A stretch of DNA of 64,000 nt from Indioceanicola sp046045995 (GTDB lineage: Bacteria; Pseudomonadota; Alphaproteobacteria; Azospirillales; Azospirillaceae), in the NCBI GenBank assembly GCA_046045995.1, contig JBJOKR010000001.1, positions 17,580 to 81,579 of the forward strand. Direction: 5' to 3'. This document shows positions 25,340-34,087 of this stretch, in pieces. The position numbers and the translations under genes are program-made. A model generated the notes under the pieces. The model saw nothing but the letters and a program-made list of their open reading frames with translations, did no database searches and had not been told where the DNA came from. Every line of letters begins with the position of its first letter. Within the stretch, counting starts at the first letter, position 1.

Positions 25340-28078
25340 ATGCGCCTGTCCACCGATCAGTTGGCCGCGATCGCCGACAACCGATGTGCCGATTTCGAGC
25401 AGCGCCTTGGCCATTTCCTGGCGCCGGCGGATGCCGTCCGCCCATCCGACGCCGGACCGACGGTCGCCCGCGCCGCCCGCGCCCGGGAAATCGGGCTGCG
25501 TACCGAGCCCGGCATCGCCAGCTATGTGGTGGCGGCGGACGTGCTGGGGGCAGGCTTCGAACAGGAGGTACCGGCGGCGTTCCGATCGCTGGTGGTGTCC
25601 GACACCCCGGAGCCGGCGAAGATTGCAGCCCTCAGGACCCTGGTCGGCGATGTCTCCGCAGCGGCGCAGACGGGGGCGCAGACGGGGGCGGCGGCACCCG
25701 ATCCTGCCGGCCGGGAAGCCGCCGTCAACCAGATCACAAAGCTGCTGAAATACGGAACGGCGGCGGGATCGGCCCTGCCGGTATCACCGGCCACCCTGGC
25801 GCCACCCCCACCCACCGCCAAGGCCGCCGCGGCCGAAGTGCAGGCAGCCGCCGTGGCCGAGATCGACCGGATCACCGCACGGCTGGACGCTCCACCGGAA
25901 CCGGCGGCCCGAACGACGGCCCCTGTCCAGCCATCCCTGACCCAGCCAGCCCCAATCCAGCCCGCTCCGGTCCAGCCCGCTCGGGAGCAGGCGCCCCCGG
26001 CGCCGTCTTCCCGAGCCGCCAAATCCGCGCTTGCCGCAGAGGCCACGGCCGCCGCTGCCGTAGCGGGGGACAGCACTGCCGCCCCGTCGGGGCTGATGGA
26101 CATCATCGGCAACCCCGTCGATGAGGCCAAAAAGAAGATTGAGGAGGCGGAGAAGGATGTCGACGCCCTTCGTGAGGAAACGAAGGAAGCGGTGAAAGGC
26201 GCCCTTGAGGATCTGCGCGGGGCGGGCAAGGAGGCGGTGGAGGCTGTCGAGAAGGAAGCGGGGAAGATCGGCGACGAGCTGAAATCCCATGTCATTGAAG
26301 GCGCCAAATCCGTCCGCGATGCCATCGTCGCAGAAGCCAAGGAATACCTGAACGGAGGTGAATTCAGTACAGAGGACATCCGGAAAGCCGTCGAGGCCGC
26401 CATCGATTCCGTGCTGGCAAAGGTCGAGGAGACCCTGAAATCCATCGGCGACCGGATGGTGAAGGTTCTGGAGGACAAGGCAAAGGAAATCGCCAAGCGT
26501 ATCCTGGATCGCTTCAAGCCGGTTCGCGAGCGCATCCAGGCCATGGCGGAGAAATACCTGGGGCTTGATGACGAGGTTAAGGGGATTTTCGACAAGATCG
26601 ACAAGATCTTCCATCCTGGCGATCCGGAGGACCTTCGCCAACCATGCCCCGAAACCAAACCGACAGAGGGCAAGGACCAATCGACGGATCCCAACAACCC
26701 CCCGACACAAGGACAGGATCAGGGGCAGGGAGGCAGCCAAGAGCAAAAAGGCGGTGCGGGGGCCGGGTCCGGTGGCACGAGCCCCGGCCAGCCCGGTCCT
26801 GGTCAGCCCGGATCCGGTCAACCTGGACCGGGACAGCCGCCCGTGGTGAGAACCGGACCGACCCGCCCCCCCGGCGGACCCACACCGCCATCACGGCCGG
26901 CGCCGCCAACGACACCCCCGCCGCCGGGACGGACGCCGCCGTCGCAGCCGCCCACCCGGCCCGGGCAACCGCCGACGCGCGGGCCGACCCCACCGGCAAG
27001 CCCCCCGACCGCCCCCGGTCCGCGTCCCCCGGGACCACCGCCGCCCCCTCCCCCGCCGCCCCCTCCCACGCCGGCCCCTCCCACGCCGGGCCTTGTCTGC
27101 GGCCAGACGCTTGTCTGCCGCCGGCTGACGGTCGACATCCAGGACAGCGATAGTCGCAAGCCCGACCCCGCGACCGCGCTGCTGGAGATCGTTCCGCAGG
27201 GGGTGACCGGGGAAACGATCACTCTGAAATTCCCAGGAACCGATTGTGGCAGTCCGGTCACCTGGGACATCACCGGCCACCTGAGCCGCCGTGTACAGGA
27301 AAATGAAACAAGCTTCACAGCCCACCGGTGGGTCGAAAGCTTGAACATTGCTCCGGTGGTGGTTCCCAAGACCTACACCGTCGCCGCATCGACCCGCTGC
27401 GGGAAAAGAACAAACAACTTCATCATCCGGTGCTGGCCAAGTAATAAGTATAAAATTGATGTAACGCCCCTCAACCGCGATTTTCCTATCTATGAATTTT
27501 TGCTGAAATTCTTAAGGAACACGTTCGCAGTTGAAATCGCACCAGAGGCGAAATTCAAGATTTCTGCGGAGGCCGGATTCGAGGAGGACGATAAATCTTT
27601 TAGGGTTTACTGGAATTGGTCAGTGAAACTTGTTGCAGAGATATCTCTGCAGGTTCGCATTCCCTTTGGTCCGCTTCAGTTTATACCCGCCTGGATGAAG
27701 AAGTATGGCGACCTAAAATTCTTCATCGACTTCATTGGGAAGCTTTCCGTTCAGGGCGGTATTAAGAAGTCAGAGGGAGAACTGCGGACTTCCATTGGCG
27801 CTACTGGTGAAATCTACGGCAAGGTTGGGATCAATCTATTCGTGGTGAGTTCGAAAATTCTAGAGGCGGAGGCATCCGGCGGGACGGGGATCGTGGGTGA
27901 AGCTGAAGGAGCAGAGTCCAACGGTAGGCCCGCCGTGGAATTGAAGGCTTACATCACACCCCTGAAGTTCGAACTAATGATTAAATCCGCCAGTGGATGG
28001 GTCGAATTCAGTCGCGAGGTCGAAATTACGGATAGAATTGAAATGGGCAAGACAGTTTGGAGGCTTCCGATACGATGA
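25340..28078 (+). CDS. Large mosaic T6SS-associated protein, candidate effector
   Basis: A 912-residue protein not recognised as a whole. Residues ~1-120 resemble the small helical proteins often found after VgrG/DUF4123 (MRLSTDQLAAIADNRCADFEQRL; IASYVVAADVLGAGFE). Residues ~120-250 are Ala/Pro-rich; ~253-433 form a highly charged helical LEA-like or coiled-coil region (EEAEKDVDALREETKEAVKG); ~433-585 are Gly/Gln/Pro-rich with long proline runs. The C-terminal ~330 residues are beta-rich, first with paired cysteines (CGQTLVCRR), then a segment with many Lys, Phe and Trp. From about 27400 GC content drops sharply (by hand count roughly 35% over 27481-27540), marking an acquired module. ATG 25340 follows a GGGTGAGGG site 7 bases after hcp. 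Probably a VgrG cargo or tip protein; no enzymatic motif found. Confidence 0.6.
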   Translation: MRLSTDQLAAIADNRCADFEQRLGHFLAPADAVRPSDAGPTVARAARAREIGLRTEPGIASYVVAADVLGAGFEQEVPAAFRSLVVSDTPEPAKIAALRTLVGDVSAAAQTGAQTGAAAPDPAGREAAVNQITKLLKYGTAAGSALPVSPATLAPPPPTAKAAAAEVQAAAVAEIDRITARLDAPPEPAARTTAPVQPSLTQPAPIQPAPVQPAREQAPPAPSSRAAKSALAAEATAAAAVAGDSTAAPSGLMDIIGNPVDEAKKKIEEAEKDVDALREETKEAVKGALEDLRGAGKEAVEAVEKEAGKIGDELKSHVIEGAKSVRDAIVAEAKEYLNGGEFSTEDIRKAVEAAIDSVLAKVEETLKSIGDRMVKVLEDKAKEIAKRILDRFKPVRERIQAMAEKYLGLDDEVKGIFDKIDKIFHPGDPEDLRQPCPETKPTEGKDQSTDPNNPPTQGQDQGQGGSQEQKGGAGAGSGGTSPGQPGPGQPGSGQPGPGQPPVVRTGPTRPPGGPTPPSRPAPPTTPPPPGRTPPSQPPTRPGQPPTRGPTPPASPPTAPGPRPPGPPPPPPPPPPPTPAPPTPGLVCGQTLVCRRLTVDIQDSDSRKPDPATALLEIVPQGVTGETITLKFPGTDCGSPVTWDITGHLSRRVQENETSFTAHRWVESLNIAPVVVPKTYTVAASTRCGKRTNNFIIRCWPSNKYKIDVTPLNRDFPIYEFLLKFLRNTFAVEIAPEAKFKISAEAGFEEDDKSFRVYWNWSVKLVAEISLQVRIPFGPLQFIPAWMKKYGDLKFFIDFIGKLSVQGGIKKSEGELRTSIGATGEIYGKVGINLFVVSSKILEAEASGGTGIVGEAEGAESNGRPAVELKAYITPLKFELMIKSASGWVEFSREVEITDRIEMGKTVWRLPIR

Positions 28079-28842
28079 CAAGAAATCTTTTTGTTCTGGA
28101 ATCGGGGCTGCGTGCTGCCTCCGTCAGGTTTCTGTTGAATGATATAATTGTCCAGGAAACGATGGTGATCGGCAACAGGACCATTGCCAGCAAAATCAAC
28201 CACTGGCTGATCGATGGTGACAACAGCATTGTGATCACCCTGCGCCCGTTGACGGTCCCGCCGGATCTGCCCGACTACGAAACGAGCCTTATCGGCGGCC
28301 GGCAGGGGGAAATGCCAGGGCCGGATGACACATTGTTCCGCTTCAGCCTGCGTGATCTGCCGGACCCGACCATTCTGGCTGTGGATACCGCGGTGGAGGT
28401 TGCCCGCGTCACCCTTCCCGTTTCCCATGGCTTCGGCCGCTGGGCTTGGCAGGATGCGGAACCCCTTGCCGCAACCCAGCAAGACCAGATCCTTACCGCC
28501 TATCAGCGGATCGCAACCGCTCTGGCGACAGGCGCGATCGACGACGCCGTCGGTCAATTGGATCTGATGATCCGCGAGCGCAGTCGTTCACTGGGCGTGC
28601 CGGAGACGGAAATCCGGGACGATCTTCGTGACGCTGTCGGCCAGGCATTGGGCGGTCCGCCCCCCAGGATCATTGCCACCCCGGCGGAAGCGGTCTCGGT
28701 GACACCGATGGCGGGCGGGCGACTGGCACTGGTGACAGCACCCGACGGTGGAGCGCCGATCCTGTACGACGGCGGTGAGGAGCGGTGGTCCCTGCGCCCC
28801 GTTTTCGTCCATGCGGAAGGGCGCTGGCAGGTAGGGTACTGA
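28075..28842 (+). CDS. Unknown protein coupled to the mosaic protein, candidate immunity protein
   Basis: Not recognised. The 255-residue protein has no signal peptide. It begins with a beta-rich region (NLFVLESGLRAASVRFLLNDIIV; SKINHWLIDGDNSIVITL) that still has some of the lower GC content of the gene before it, then a helical middle (YQRIATALATGAIDDAVGQLDLMIRER) and a beta C-terminus ending in GRWQVGY. Its ATG at 28075 overlaps the stop of the mosaic gene, which couples their translation, as is usual for effector-immunity pairs. A structural or accessory role in the T6SS is equally possible. Confidence 0.5.
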   Translation: MTRNLFVLESGLRAASVRFLLNDIIVQETMVIGNRTIASKINHWLIDGDNSIVITLRPLTVPPDLPDYETSLIGGRQGEMPGPDDTLFRFSLRDLPDPTILAVDTAVEVARVTLPVSHGFGRWAWQDAEPLAATQQDQILTAYQRIATALATGAIDDAVGQLDLMIRERSRSLGVPETEIRDDLRDAVGQALGGPPPRIIATPAEAVSVTPMAGGRLALVTAPDGGAPILYDGGEERWSLRPVFVHAEGRWQVGY

Positions 28843-28853
28843 GAGGGACGATC

Positions 28854-29429
28854 ATGGCATTGACCAACCGGCAGCTCTACGACGACTGGATGGAACTGAC
28901 CCGCGGTGTGCGGCCGGCTTTCCGAACTGCCGCGGATATCCGCGCCCTGACGACAGTCTTCAGGCCGGAAGTGGTCCTGAATCACTGGTACGCGCTGGGG
29001 CCCCTGTGTGCAGCCCCTTTCATCTATATCTTCTTCGCTTGTGTCGGGGACTTCGCCTGCCATGACAGGATCACCGGCCCCTGGCCGCCGGCGCTCACCA
29101 CCGCCTTCATGGCCCCGATGTGGATACCCTTTCTGATAAGCTTTCAGGATTTTCGGGCCCGCCGCCGATACCAGATGCCGCTGGCCCTGTACCAGTCCCT
29201 GATGATCGTACGCGGCCGGGTGACCCACCTCGGCTGGGTGTGGAGCCTGGGGCGTCAGTCCATGCGGCAGCGCATCCGGTTCACGGATGACGGGGGGCAG
29301 GTAACCGGCTGGTCCCCACGCATGCCCATCTTCGTCACCGCTCATCTGCCGGTGGGAACACCGGTCCATGTCGGTATCGATCCCCTGAACCGGGTCCCGC
29401 CCCTGTTCCTTGGAAAGGCGATGTCATGA
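28854..29429 (+). CDS. Small inner-membrane protein in the T6SS operon, unknown function
   Basis: Not recognised. The 191-residue protein has two hydrophobic segments (about residues 45-65, ALGPLCAAPFIYIFFAC, and 80-100, ALTTAFMAPMWIPFLISF), followed by a basic stretch and a soluble beta-rich C-terminal half (SLMIVRGRVTHLG; MPIFVTAHLPVGTPVHVGIDP). Chosen start ATG 28854 follows GAGAGGG; the longer frame from 28785 overlaps the previous gene. Stop overlaps the tssE start. It could be an immunity protein for a membrane-acting toxin or a local assembly factor. Confidence 0.5.
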   Translation: MALTNRQLYDDWMELTRGVRPAFRTAADIRALTTVFRPEVVLNHWYALGPLCAAPFIYIFFACVGDFACHDRITGPWPPALTTAFMAPMWIPFLISFQDFRARRRYQMPLALYQSLMIVRGRVTHLGWVWSLGRQSMRQRIRFTDDGGQVTGWSPRMPIFVTAHLPVGTPVHVGIDPLNRVPPLFLGKAMS

Positions 29430-29896
29430 AGAACCGCCGCCCCTCCCTGCTGGACCGGTTCCTGCCTGCCGCCGCCCCGACCGCGTCACCGGCATGGGAT
29501 CCCGGCTGGACCGGCGGCGCGCCGGAGGAGGATTTGACCGGCCTGCGCCGTGATCTGATGGACCTGCTGGCCGCCCGCAACCCATGGCCGGTGGACACGG
29601 CGCCAGGCGGGCTGATCGATTCCTCGATCCTGGTCTTCGGGTTGCCGGACACGCAGATGCATGACATCGACAGCCTGCGCGGACGGGCCGCCATCCGAGC
29701 CGGCATCGCCGAGGCGATCCGCCGTTTCGAGCCCCGGCTGACAGATGTGACCGTCGAGGACCCCGTCCCCGGTGATGACGGGCGGATGACTTTCCCCGTC
29801 CATGCGCGCCTGACCGGGGCAGCGCAGACCCGGACGGTCGTGATCCAGGCCAGCCTGGACCGGACACGCCATTGGATCTCCCTGGATTGCGAGTAG
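29426..29896 (+). CDS. tssE: T6SS baseplate subunit TssE (gp25-like)
   Basis: A 156-residue gp25/lysozyme-like baseplate protein that initiates sheath polymerisation. It has LLDRFLPAA near the N-terminus, the DLMDLLAARNPWP segment, SSILVFGLPD and the conserved FEPRLTDVTVE motif. Length and gene order (tssE-tssF-tssG) are standard. Its start overlaps the previous stop by four bases and the next start is seven bases away. Confidence 0.93.
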   Translation: MKNRRPSLLDRFLPAAAPTASPAWDPGWTGGAPEEDLTGLRRDLMDLLAARNPWPVDTAPGGLIDSSILVFGLPDTQMHDIDSLRGRAAIRAGIAEAIRRFEPRLTDVTVEDPVPGDDGRMTFPVHARLTGAAQTRTVVIQASLDRTRHWISLDCE

Positions 29897-29902
29897 ACCG
29901 CG

Positions 29903-31795
29903 ATGACCGACGATCTGTTCCGGCATTACGAGACTGAGCTGCAGCACCTGCGGGAGGCAGCGGCGGAGTTCCGGCGCCGTAATCCACGGCTGGCCGGCCG
30001 GCTGGAACTGGGGCCGGACGGAAGTGCCGATCCCCATGTGGAGCGGCTCCTACAGGGCTTTGCCCTAGTGGCGGCCCGGCTGCAGCGGCGCCTTGATGAC
30101 AATTTCAGCCATCTCAGCGCCGCGCTGCTGGAATCCCTGTATCCCCAGCTGGTCCGCCCGACGCCGACCCGCATGGTGGTGCAGATGGAGCTGCCGGCCG
30201 AAGACGGCCCCATGACCCCCCAGCCGGTCCTGGTGCCGCGGGGGACGGAGCTACTGTCCCGCCCCCTGACAGAGGGGGGGGAGTTGCGCGGCATGAACTG
30301 CCGGTTCAGGACCGTGTTCCACACAGTCATCGCACCGGTGACGATCACCGACCTCCGCATCGACCGGCGGGAGGCACCTGCCCTGGGAGATACCAGCGAC
30401 ACGCTGATCCGGATCGACCTTTCATGCCGCGGCGACCAGGGGTTCGACGGATTGCCGCTGGACAGCCTGCGTCTTCACATCCATGAGGAAGCACGCTTGG
30501 CATTCGCCTTCTACGAGCTGCTCCTGGGGAGAATGGTGCGGGCCTGGGCCGTGCCCATGCGGGCGGATGGCGACGGACCATCCGGGCGACGGGTGCCGGT
30601 GACGCTGCGCCCCGCAGGGTTCGACAGTGCGGAAGCGATGCTGCCGACCGCATCGGCCAGCGTGGACGGCTATCGGCTGCTGCTGGAGTATTTCAGCTTT
30701 CCGGAAAAATTTCTGTTCTTCGATGTGGAGGGACTGCGGGCCGCAACCCGGGGCACCGGGAACTACATGAGACTGGAGATCGAGGCCCGAGCCGCCGGGA
30801 ACAGGGCGCCGGCGGACCAGCTTGCCCGCATGCTCCGCCCCCAGTCGCTTCGGCTCGGGTGCACGCCGGTCATCAACTTGTTCTCCACCCCGGCCGAACC
30901 GATCCGCCTGGACCACCGGCAGACCCGGCTTCCCGTGGTCGTCGATCAACGGCGACCCTCGGGGTACGAGGTTATCGATGTGGAAAGCGTTGTGTTGCTG
31001 GGGTCTGGCGGGCGATTGAGCCGGCAGGAACTGCCGCCGCTTTATGCCCGTCACCGGCTGTCGCCCGCAGGAACGGCCCCTTCACCCGGCGGTATGATCG
31101 ACCGCGAAATCTACTGGTCGGCGGAGCGCACCCAGGCGCCCGACGGCGCCGACGCCGTCGATCTGATCATTGCCGACCGCACCCTGACACCGGAGCGGGA
31201 GACGGATGGGGTGCTGCTGCCAACAGTGCTGGCAAGCAACCGGAATGCCGCCGCCCTGATCCCGTCGGAGCCAGACCGATCGGATTTCCTTCTGGGATCG
31301 GGCACTGCGGGAATGCGGATCAGCCGCCTGGGCACGGCACGACCGGTCCTGCGCTTGGCACAGGGGGCAGCCAGCCAATGGCGACTGGTGTCGCATCTGG
31401 CCGCCAACCGCCTGTGCCTGGCCGATGGCGGAATTGAGGGGTTGCGGGGCCTGCTTTCCGTATATGCGCCGACAGACGGGGGAAGTGACATTCAGATCAC
31501 CATGGATATTCGCAGCCAGATCCGCGGCCTGACCGATATCCGCTCCACCCGGGTTCTTCGATCCGTCGGATCGGGGGCCCGCCGGGCACCGGTGGACGGT
31601 ACCGACATCGAGCTGGAGTTCGATGAGACCGCCTTCCTGCCGGGCGGGGCCTATCTGTTCTCGGCCATCCTGGACAGGTTCTTTGCCAGCTTCGCCGCCG
31701 CCAACAGCTTCACCCGCCTGACCGCACGGTCGCGCCAACGCCAACAGGAGATCGCCGCATGGATGCCCCGGATCGGCCTGCGCCCGCTGGTGTAA
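29903..31795 (+). CDS. tssF: T6SS baseplate subunit TssF
   Basis: A 630-residue TssF (VCA0110/ImpG) wedge protein. The N-terminus (LFRHYETELQHLREAAAEFRR, then VERLLQGFALVAARLQRRLDD and LSAALLESLYPQLVRPTPTR) is diagnostic, and the C-terminus (YLFSAILDRFFASFAAANSFTRL) is the usual gp6-like end. With TssG, TssE and TssK it forms the baseplate that docks on the membrane complex. Its last 37 bases overlap tssG in another frame. Confidence 0.96.
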   Translation: MTDDLFRHYETELQHLREAAAEFRRRNPRLAGRLELGPDGSADPHVERLLQGFALVAARLQRRLDDNFSHLSAALLESLYPQLVRPTPTRMVVQMELPAEDGPMTPQPVLVPRGTELLSRPLTEGGELRGMNCRFRTVFHTVIAPVTITDLRIDRREAPALGDTSDTLIRIDLSCRGDQGFDGLPLDSLRLHIHEEARLAFAFYELLLGRMVRAWAVPMRADGDGPSGRRVPVTLRPAGFDSAEAMLPTASASVDGYRLLLEYFSFPEKFLFFDVEGLRAATRGTGNYMRLEIEARAAGNRAPADQLARMLRPQSLRLGCTPVINLFSTPAEPIRLDHRQTRLPVVVDQRRPSGYEVIDVESVVLLGSGGRLSRQELPPLYARHRLSPAGTAPSPGGMIDREIYWSAERTQAPDGADAVDLIIADRTLTPERETDGVLLPTVLASNRNAAALIPSEPDRSDFLLGSGTAGMRISRLGTARPVLRLAQGAASQWRLVSHLAANRLCLADGGIEGLRGLLSVYAPTDGGSDIQITMDIRSQIRGLTDIRSTRVLRSVGSGARRAPVDGTDIELEFDETAFLPGGAYLFSAILDRFFASFAAANSFTRLTARSRQRQQEIAAWMPRIGLRPLV

Positions 31796-32805
31796 GCAAT
31801 ACGCTGTACCAGGCGCCGGGCGATTTCGACCTGCATCAGGCCGTGCGCCTGCTCTGCTTGATGGAGGGAACCAGGGGCCGGCGCCTGGGCGATCCCCTGC
31901 CCTTGCGTTTCAGCACGACAGGCAGCCCCGCCTACCAGCCCAACGACATCGCCGCCCTGCACCGGCCGACCGCCGCCAACCCCGTGCCGGAGATCGTGAC
32001 GGATGTGGTCGCGCTGACGGGTCCGCAAGGTGTCCTGCCGGCGCTGTACAGCGATGCCCAGATGCGTGCCGCGCGGGCCGGATCCGACGACGACGAAGTC
32101 TCCCTGCACGGCTTCCTCGACCTGTTCGGCCAGCGCCTTGCCGAGTTGCACCACGCCGCCTGGGAAAAGACGGCATTCGCCGTGCGTGAGGAACGGGATG
32201 ATCCCGATGGGACCGGGGCGATCCTGGACAGCCTTATCGGGCTGGCCACTCCCGGGCTCGCCGGCATGCTGGCGGACGGGGGGATCGACAGTATCGGCTT
32301 GCGCGCCCTGGCGGCACTGCTGAACCGGTCCATCCGCGGCAGTACCGGCTTCGCCGATCTGCTGTCCGACCTGCTGGACACGCCGGTGGAGGTCGTTCCC
32401 CTGCTGGGGCGGCTTCGCCCCCTGCCCGATGACAGTCGCGCCCAACTGGGCGGTCAGGCACCACTGGGCGATGGCGCCATGCTGGGCGATACGGTCTGGG
32501 ACGTGTCCAGCGCCGTGATGGTGAGGGTGGGTCCTGTCGGGACAGCGCTGGCGGCCCGGCTGCTGGAACCGATGGCGGGCGGGGCCCCGCCCCGGCTCCG
32601 GCGCGGCTTGGGGCGGTTGGCGGAGTATTACTTCGCCGGATCGGTTGCGGTTCGGCTGGAAGTGATCCTGGCACCGGGTGTCCGCCCGCCCCTGGCACTT
32701 GCCCCGCACGCAGGAAATGGCCGCGGCCAGGAGCTGATGCCCCGTCTGGGGTCGACCGCCTGGCTGGACGGACCAGGTGAGGACCGGACCGGCATGTGGC
32801 TTTGA
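31759..32805 (+). CDS. tssG: T6SS baseplate subunit TssG
   Basis: A 348-residue TssG (VCA0111/ImpH) protein, baseplate wedge partner of TssF. Features: FDLHQAVRLLCLMEG, GDPLPLRFSTTGSPAYQPNDIA and LTGPQGVLPALYSD, then DLFGQRLAELHHAAWEKT. Start ATG 31759 lies inside tssF. It is the last gene of the long + unit; 43 bases later the opposite-strand toxin/immunity genes end. Confidence 0.95.
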   Translation: MDAPDRPAPAGVSNTLYQAPGDFDLHQAVRLLCLMEGTRGRRLGDPLPLRFSTTGSPAYQPNDIAALHRPTAANPVPEIVTDVVALTGPQGVLPALYSDAQMRAARAGSDDDEVSLHGFLDLFGQRLAELHHAAWEKTAFAVREERDDPDGTGAILDSLIGLATPGLAGMLADGGIDSIGLRALAALLNRSIRGSTGFADLLSDLLDTPVEVVPLLGRLRPLPDDSRAQLGGQAPLGDGAMLGDTVWDVSSAVMVRVGPVGTALAARLLEPMAGGAPPRLRRGLGRLAEYYFAGSVAVRLEVILAPGVRPPLALAPHAGNGRGQELMPRLGSTAWLDGPGEDRTGMWL

Positions 32806-32848
32806 TGAGCCACCCTGGTCATTCCAGCCGATGGCAGCGCGCCAACGG

Positions 32849-33316
32849 TCAGGGCCGATCCGGGCACCGGGCGCCTTCCAGCACCCAGTATTCCTGGCGG
32901 CCGACATGGCTGGTGCGGATACTGGCCTCCAGTCGGTAACCGTCGGCGACCATCCTGTCGTCCACCATCCGGTCCACGATCACAGGCGCCCCGACAAGGA
33001 CCGCGCAGCAGAGCAGCGCCACCGCGCCGCCTACCCGGCGGACCGTGATCCGCCGGCCGAATCCCGCAAGCAGGGTTCCGGCAACGATCCCGGGAACCAG
33101 AAGCGCCCCGGGTGCCCAGAACAGCCCGGTGCTATAGGTGATGCAGGCGTCCCCTGCCCACCGACCCGACAGCAGATCGGCCAAATCCCCCATCGCCAAG
33201 AGGGCGGTGATGACGATCAGGACCACGACCAGCGCCATTCCGGCCAGTGCCGCCCGCGCCTGCCGCCGGTCCGGCCCCGGCCCGGGCGACCGATGACGGG
33301 TCACCGCAACCTCCAT
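32849..33316 (-). CDS. Three-helix membrane protein, probable immunity protein
   Basis: A 155-residue protein with three strongly hydrophobic segments (about residues 23-45, 63-82 and 92-112) and a short periplasmic-type C-terminus (VDDRMVADGYRLEASIR). It resembles no named family. Its start lies 16 bases inside the end of the preceding candidate toxin gene, and it is the last gene of the - unit. A multi-helix membrane partner is typical of immunity to pore-forming or membrane-depolarising toxins. The function is inferred from pairing only. Confidence 0.55.
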   Translation of the reverse strand: MEVAVTRHRSPGPGPDRRQARAALAGMALVVVLIVITALLAMGDLADLLSGRWAGDACITYSTGLFWAPGALLVPGIVAGTLLAGFGRRITVRRVGGAVALLCCAVLVGAPVIVDRMVDDRMVADGYRLEASIRTSHVGRQEYWVLEGARCPDRP

Positions 33317-34083
33317 CCCCGCCAGTTACCCTGGATTGCATTCTTTATCAGTTGCTCCTCATGCATCCAGTACTGCCGTTGGATCTGGTTCGCAGAGGAC
33401 TTTGCCTTCTGCATCTGCTGGTCGATGTCAGCGGAAAGGTCCCGGAACGCATCCGCAATGATCTCCTGGAGCTTCTTGTCATCCACCACCGCGTCGACCA
33501 GGGCGGAAACAGCCAGTCCGACCGCGATTCCGGCAATGGCGGGCAGAGCCACCAAGCCGGTTGTTGCCAACCCGGCGACAACAAGGGCGGTGGCGACCGT
33601 GGGCAGCACCGCCTTCAGTAGCTCCACCGCCACGGCTGACCCCGCGGCGACAAAGTCCGGATCGTCCTTCAGCAGCTCGGTCGCGATCTCCCAGCCGACA
33701 TGGACAATCAATGTCAGCTTCAGCCCCTTCCCCAGTTCCTTGACAGTATACGTGGTAACGCTGCCTGCCTCCGCCAGACGGGCCGCAGCGATATGGGCAA
33801 CCCGGGCATGGGAGGTGCGATAGCGGGTCCCGAGGACAAACTTCCGCTTCCAAGATGTACCTTTGAATATTATATAAGATTGTCCTTTATAAGTTCCGAC
33901 ACGGGCACTCCCGCCAAGACCGAAATCCTTAAGCAGTTTGTAGACCTTTTGAACGTCACCTGCATGCTCGAACGATTTCGTGATTTTGTCGCCGTATTCC
34001 TCATCCACCATGGCAAGGAAGTCCTTGGCGGAAAGGATGGTGACCTGATTTCCATCCTCTTCTGCGGCAGGAGCAGAATCCAT
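33301..34083 (-). CDS. Candidate T6SS membrane-targeting toxin
   Basis: A 260-residue protein with no signal peptide. Residues ~60-100 contain a soluble block (VGTYKGQSYIIFKGTSWKR, RYRTSHARVAHI), which I recall as recurring in uncharacterised small bacterial toxin-like proteins. Residues ~110-200 contain two hydrophobic stretches (LTLIVHVGWEIATELL; then VATALVVAGLATTGLVALPAIAG and onward), and the C-terminus is helical. ATG 34083 lies four bases after the tssK stop; the upstream TTG overlaps tssK. AT-richer codons appear around 33860-33990. Overlap with a three-helix membrane gene suggests a pore-forming effector with its immunity protein. The soluble entry plus internal hairpin layout is the evidence; activity is unproven. 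Confidence 0.55.
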   Translation of the reverse strand: MDSAPAAEEDGNQVTILSAKDFLAMVDEEYGDKITKSFEHAGDVQKVYKLLKDFGLGGSARVGTYKGQSYIIFKGTSWKRKFVLGTRYRTSHARVAHIAAARLAEAGSVTTYTVKELGKGLKLTLIVHVGWEIATELLKDDPDFVAAGSAVAVELLKAVLPTVATALVVAGLATTGLVALPAIAGIAVGLAVSALVDAVVDDKKLQEIIADAFRDLSADIDQQMQKAKSSANQIQRQYWMHEEQLIKNAIQGNWRGWRLR

Positions 34084-34087
34084 CGGA

